From a virus: DNA of 23,004 nucleotides. The stretch is taken from the IMG/VR virus record IMGVR_UViG_3300020442_000898, positions 1 through 23,004 of that record, one strand, 5' to 3'. Of this stretch, positions 22,007-23,004 are shown piece by piece. A model generated the notes under the pieces. That model saw only the letters and a list, made by a program, of their open reading frames with translations, had not been told where the DNA came from and did not search any database. A program made the translations under genes and the position numbers. Each line of letters starts with the position of its first letter. Position 1 is the stretch's first letter.

Positions 22007-22011
22007 CCCTC
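22007..22011 (-). promoter_or_regulatory. Shine-Dalgarno for the longer HTH protein
   Basis: GAGGG, six bases before the ATG at 22000 in an 18-nt leader. It competes with AAGGA (about 21921-21925) before the internal ATG at 21913. Confidence 0.55.
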
Positions 22012-22024
22012 ATTTCTTACACAT

Positions 22025-22064
22025 ATTATACTTGTATAAGAGATGAAAGTCAAGAAATATTTTT
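22025..22064 (-). promoter_or_regulatory. Sigma70-type promoter before the HTH gene
   Basis: -35 TTGACT at 22053-22048, a 17-bp spacer and -10 TATAAT at 22030-22025, with the shared AAAAATATTTC flank. It follows the TAA (22065-22063) of the upstream regulator-like gene. The predicted start is about 22018. Confidence 0.9.
22026..22039. repeat. Inverted repeat across the -10 box
   Basis: TTATAC and GTATAA flank a 2-base centre and cover most of the -10 box. It may be an operator for one of the HTH proteins, but it could also be a by-product of the TATAAT sequence. Confidence 0.35.
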
Positions 22065-22755
22065 AGATACGTGATAAATCTACTCCATATTCTTTGAGGT
22101 GAGACAGCTTGCCTAAATCATACGCAAGCTGTGTAGCAGTAAAACCCCCGCCAGTAGCAGTAGTCCAACGTTCGCTGTAGTCATCATCAATTTTTTCTAT
22201 CACCCAAATATTGTAGGCTTTGCAACCATACTTCTTTTCATAGTTTACATCTTTATACCCTGGAAGTTCAGCTTGATAGTCTACTGATAATTCTTGCTTA
22301 ATTATGGCAGGGCCATGATATTTAGCCGACCAGACTATCTCTCCTTCTTCGAATGAAGTTGCCACGCATTCTTCTGGTAGGTAATCGTACCGTCCTTCTT
22401 CCTTTTGAGGTACACCCACTTTTTCGATGATACTTTTAACAAATCCTGATGAACGATAAAGTCCTGATGCAATTGTGCTGATGGGGGAGCCGGATAAGAA
22501 CTCAGTAACCGCATCTGCCACCTCTTGCTTTGTAGCTGCTTTTCCTCTATTTTGAGATTTTCTTTTCTCGCGATACGCTTGAGTTTCTTGAAAATCATCA
22601 ATTATACGTTGTAGGCGCGTTGTATTGTACGCTATATTCAGAATGTTGCAGGCTTCCTTCTTTGAGATTGGGGAAGTCCCACTCAGAAGGTCTATAACTT
22701 TCTTGATATTGGTGTCGGATAAGTTCTCGTGATCCTTCTTCTTGAGTCGTGCCAA
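22063..22755 (-). CDS. Conserved phage HTH protein, probable regulator
   Basis: 230 residues with a TTG start at 22755 and GGGAG about 10 nt upstream. Two helix-turn-helix units are visible: PISKKEACNILNIAYNTTRL (residues 29-48) and PISTIASGLYRSSGFVKSII (91-110), joined by a basic linker (REKRKSQNRGKAATK). The C-terminal 100 residues form a beta-rich domain (EEGEIVWSAKYHGPAII, then YNIWVIEK) and end with a short helix. I recall homologues in marine phages with the same layout, some noted as transcriptional regulators. The first 158 bases overlap the upstream DUF3310 gene in another frame. The gene is followed directly by the promoter at 22025-22064. Regulation of phage transcription is plausible; targets are unknown. 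Confidence 0.78.
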   Translation of the reverse strand: MARLKKKDHENLSDTNIKKVIDLLSGTSPISKKEACNILNIAYNTTRLQRIIDDFQETQAYREKRKSQNRGKAATKQEVADAVTEFLSGSPISTIASGLYRSSGFVKSIIEKVGVPQKEEGRYDYLPEECVATSFEEGEIVWSAKYHGPAIIKQELSVDYQAELPGYKDVNYEKKYGCKAYNIWVIEKIDDDYSERWTTATGGGFTATQLAYDLGKLSHLKEYGVDLSRI

Positions 22756-22948
22756 TTCTATTTATCTCCCTATTTACGTACCAAACAGCTTTATTTAAAT
22801 CTTCTACTGCATCTTTTTTAAGACCAGCTCTCCAAATATATTTTACTGCATTCCCTAAGCAGAAGTTCATATGTTCTGTGATTTCAATACATTCTACACC
22901 ACTAGCGTGTGCACGATAGTGTGGAGGATAATTTACATTATCTACCAT
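22598..22948 (-). CDS. DUF3310 protein with an overlapping C-terminal extension
   Basis: 116 residues. The first 66 are a typical DUF3310 domain: NYPPHY (6-11), GVECIEITEHMNFC (17-30), LGNAVKYIWRAGLK (31-44) and EDLNKAVWYVNREI (49-62). This domain is widespread in phages, sometimes labelled a nucleotide kinase, without proven activity. After IGT at 65-67 the remaining 50 residues lie within the start of the next gene in a different frame, and show no recognisable domain. A full AGGAGG lies eight bases before the ATG. The extension may be non-functional, with the original stop lost. Confidence 0.85.
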   Translation of the reverse strand: MVDNVNYPPHYRAHASGVECIEITEHMNFCLGNAVKYIWRAGLKKDAVEDLNKAVWYVNREINRIGTTQEEGSRELIRHQYQESYRPSEWDFPNLKEGSLQHSEYSVQYNAPTTYN

Positions 22949-23004
22949 TGGTTATGCCTCCTGTCTGTAGCTTGCGTTAAGTATGTTACATACTGCTCTG
23001 CTTG
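22942..23004 (-). other. Possible end of an upstream gene cut by the window edge
   Basis: Two minus-strand frames are open from the window end: one ends at TAG 22944-22942, overlapping the DUF3310 start (ending RRHNQW), and one ends at TAA within GCATAACC (ending NASYRQEA). About 20 codons are too few to tell which is real, or to name the product. The DUF3310 Shine-Dalgarno lies inside both. Confidence 0.3.

Noticed and set aside
22335-22601. An 88-codon frame within the HTH regulator gene
   Set aside because: It is fully contained in the gene with two HTH units and shows only Lys-rich composition.

Overview
The window is a piece of a lytic tailed-phage genome, AT-rich and almost fully coding. 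A plus-strand structural region (1-2588) meets a long minus-strand replication and nucleotide-metabolism region (2585 to the right end). The order flap endonuclease, Holliday-junction-type nuclease, SbcC, SbcD, SF2 helicase, family A DNA polymerase, primase, DnaB-type helicase, D5-like DNA-binding protein and a two-subunit NAD-dependent DNA ligase matches the early region of coliphage T5. Several small genes resemble families I know from marine phages, and the tail protein carries LamG domains. A T5-like phage of a marine gammaproteobacterium is the best guess. The host is inference; the near-perfect sigma70 promoters fit a proteobacterium.

Layout: (1) 1-2412 is the 3' part of a tail fibre or adhesin with a cadherin-like domain and three LamG domains, followed by a 59-residue protein. 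(2) At 2576-2598 a bidirectional terminator carries the stop codons of both converging genes in its loop. (3) Minus strand, 2585-11132: two small coiled-coil paralogues, nrdB, nrdA, flap endonuclease, PD-(D/E)XK nuclease, a small conserved protein, SbcC, SbcD, an ssDNA-binding protein and a 135-residue unknown. (4) 11173-16810: SF2 helicase, small lipoprotein, 164-residue unknown, DNA polymerase, primase, a Cys-rich protein and a basic protein. (5) 16879-20796: DnaB-type helicase, D5-like multi-HTH protein, ligase C-terminal half, ligase N-terminal half. (6) 20852-22948: PC4-like protein, an unknown, two HTH-type proteins and a DUF3310 protein.

Transcription: the minus strand has five promoters of one family (TTGACA/T, 17-bp spacer, TATAAT, with conserved flanks), each joined to the stop codon of the preceding gene. 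Four lie 17-24 nt (predicted TSS to start codon) before a start codon. In the fifth (11133-11161) the -10 box abuts the start codon. The promoter at 16841-16869 lies inside a terminator hairpin, so it can restart transcription just where readthrough transcripts would stop. Intrinsic terminators also follow the D5-like gene (18254-18285) and the HTH gene at 21542 (21499-21526).

Together the genes form a nearly self-sufficient replication set: dNTP supply (NrdAB), initiation and unwinding (primase, DnaB), synthesis (Pol A, SSB), processing and recombination (FEN, SbcCD, resolvase-like nuclease, SF2 helicase) and nick sealing (split ligase), with DNA-binding proteins that probably regulate it. 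I saw no tRNA, CRISPR array, integrase, transposon or intein.
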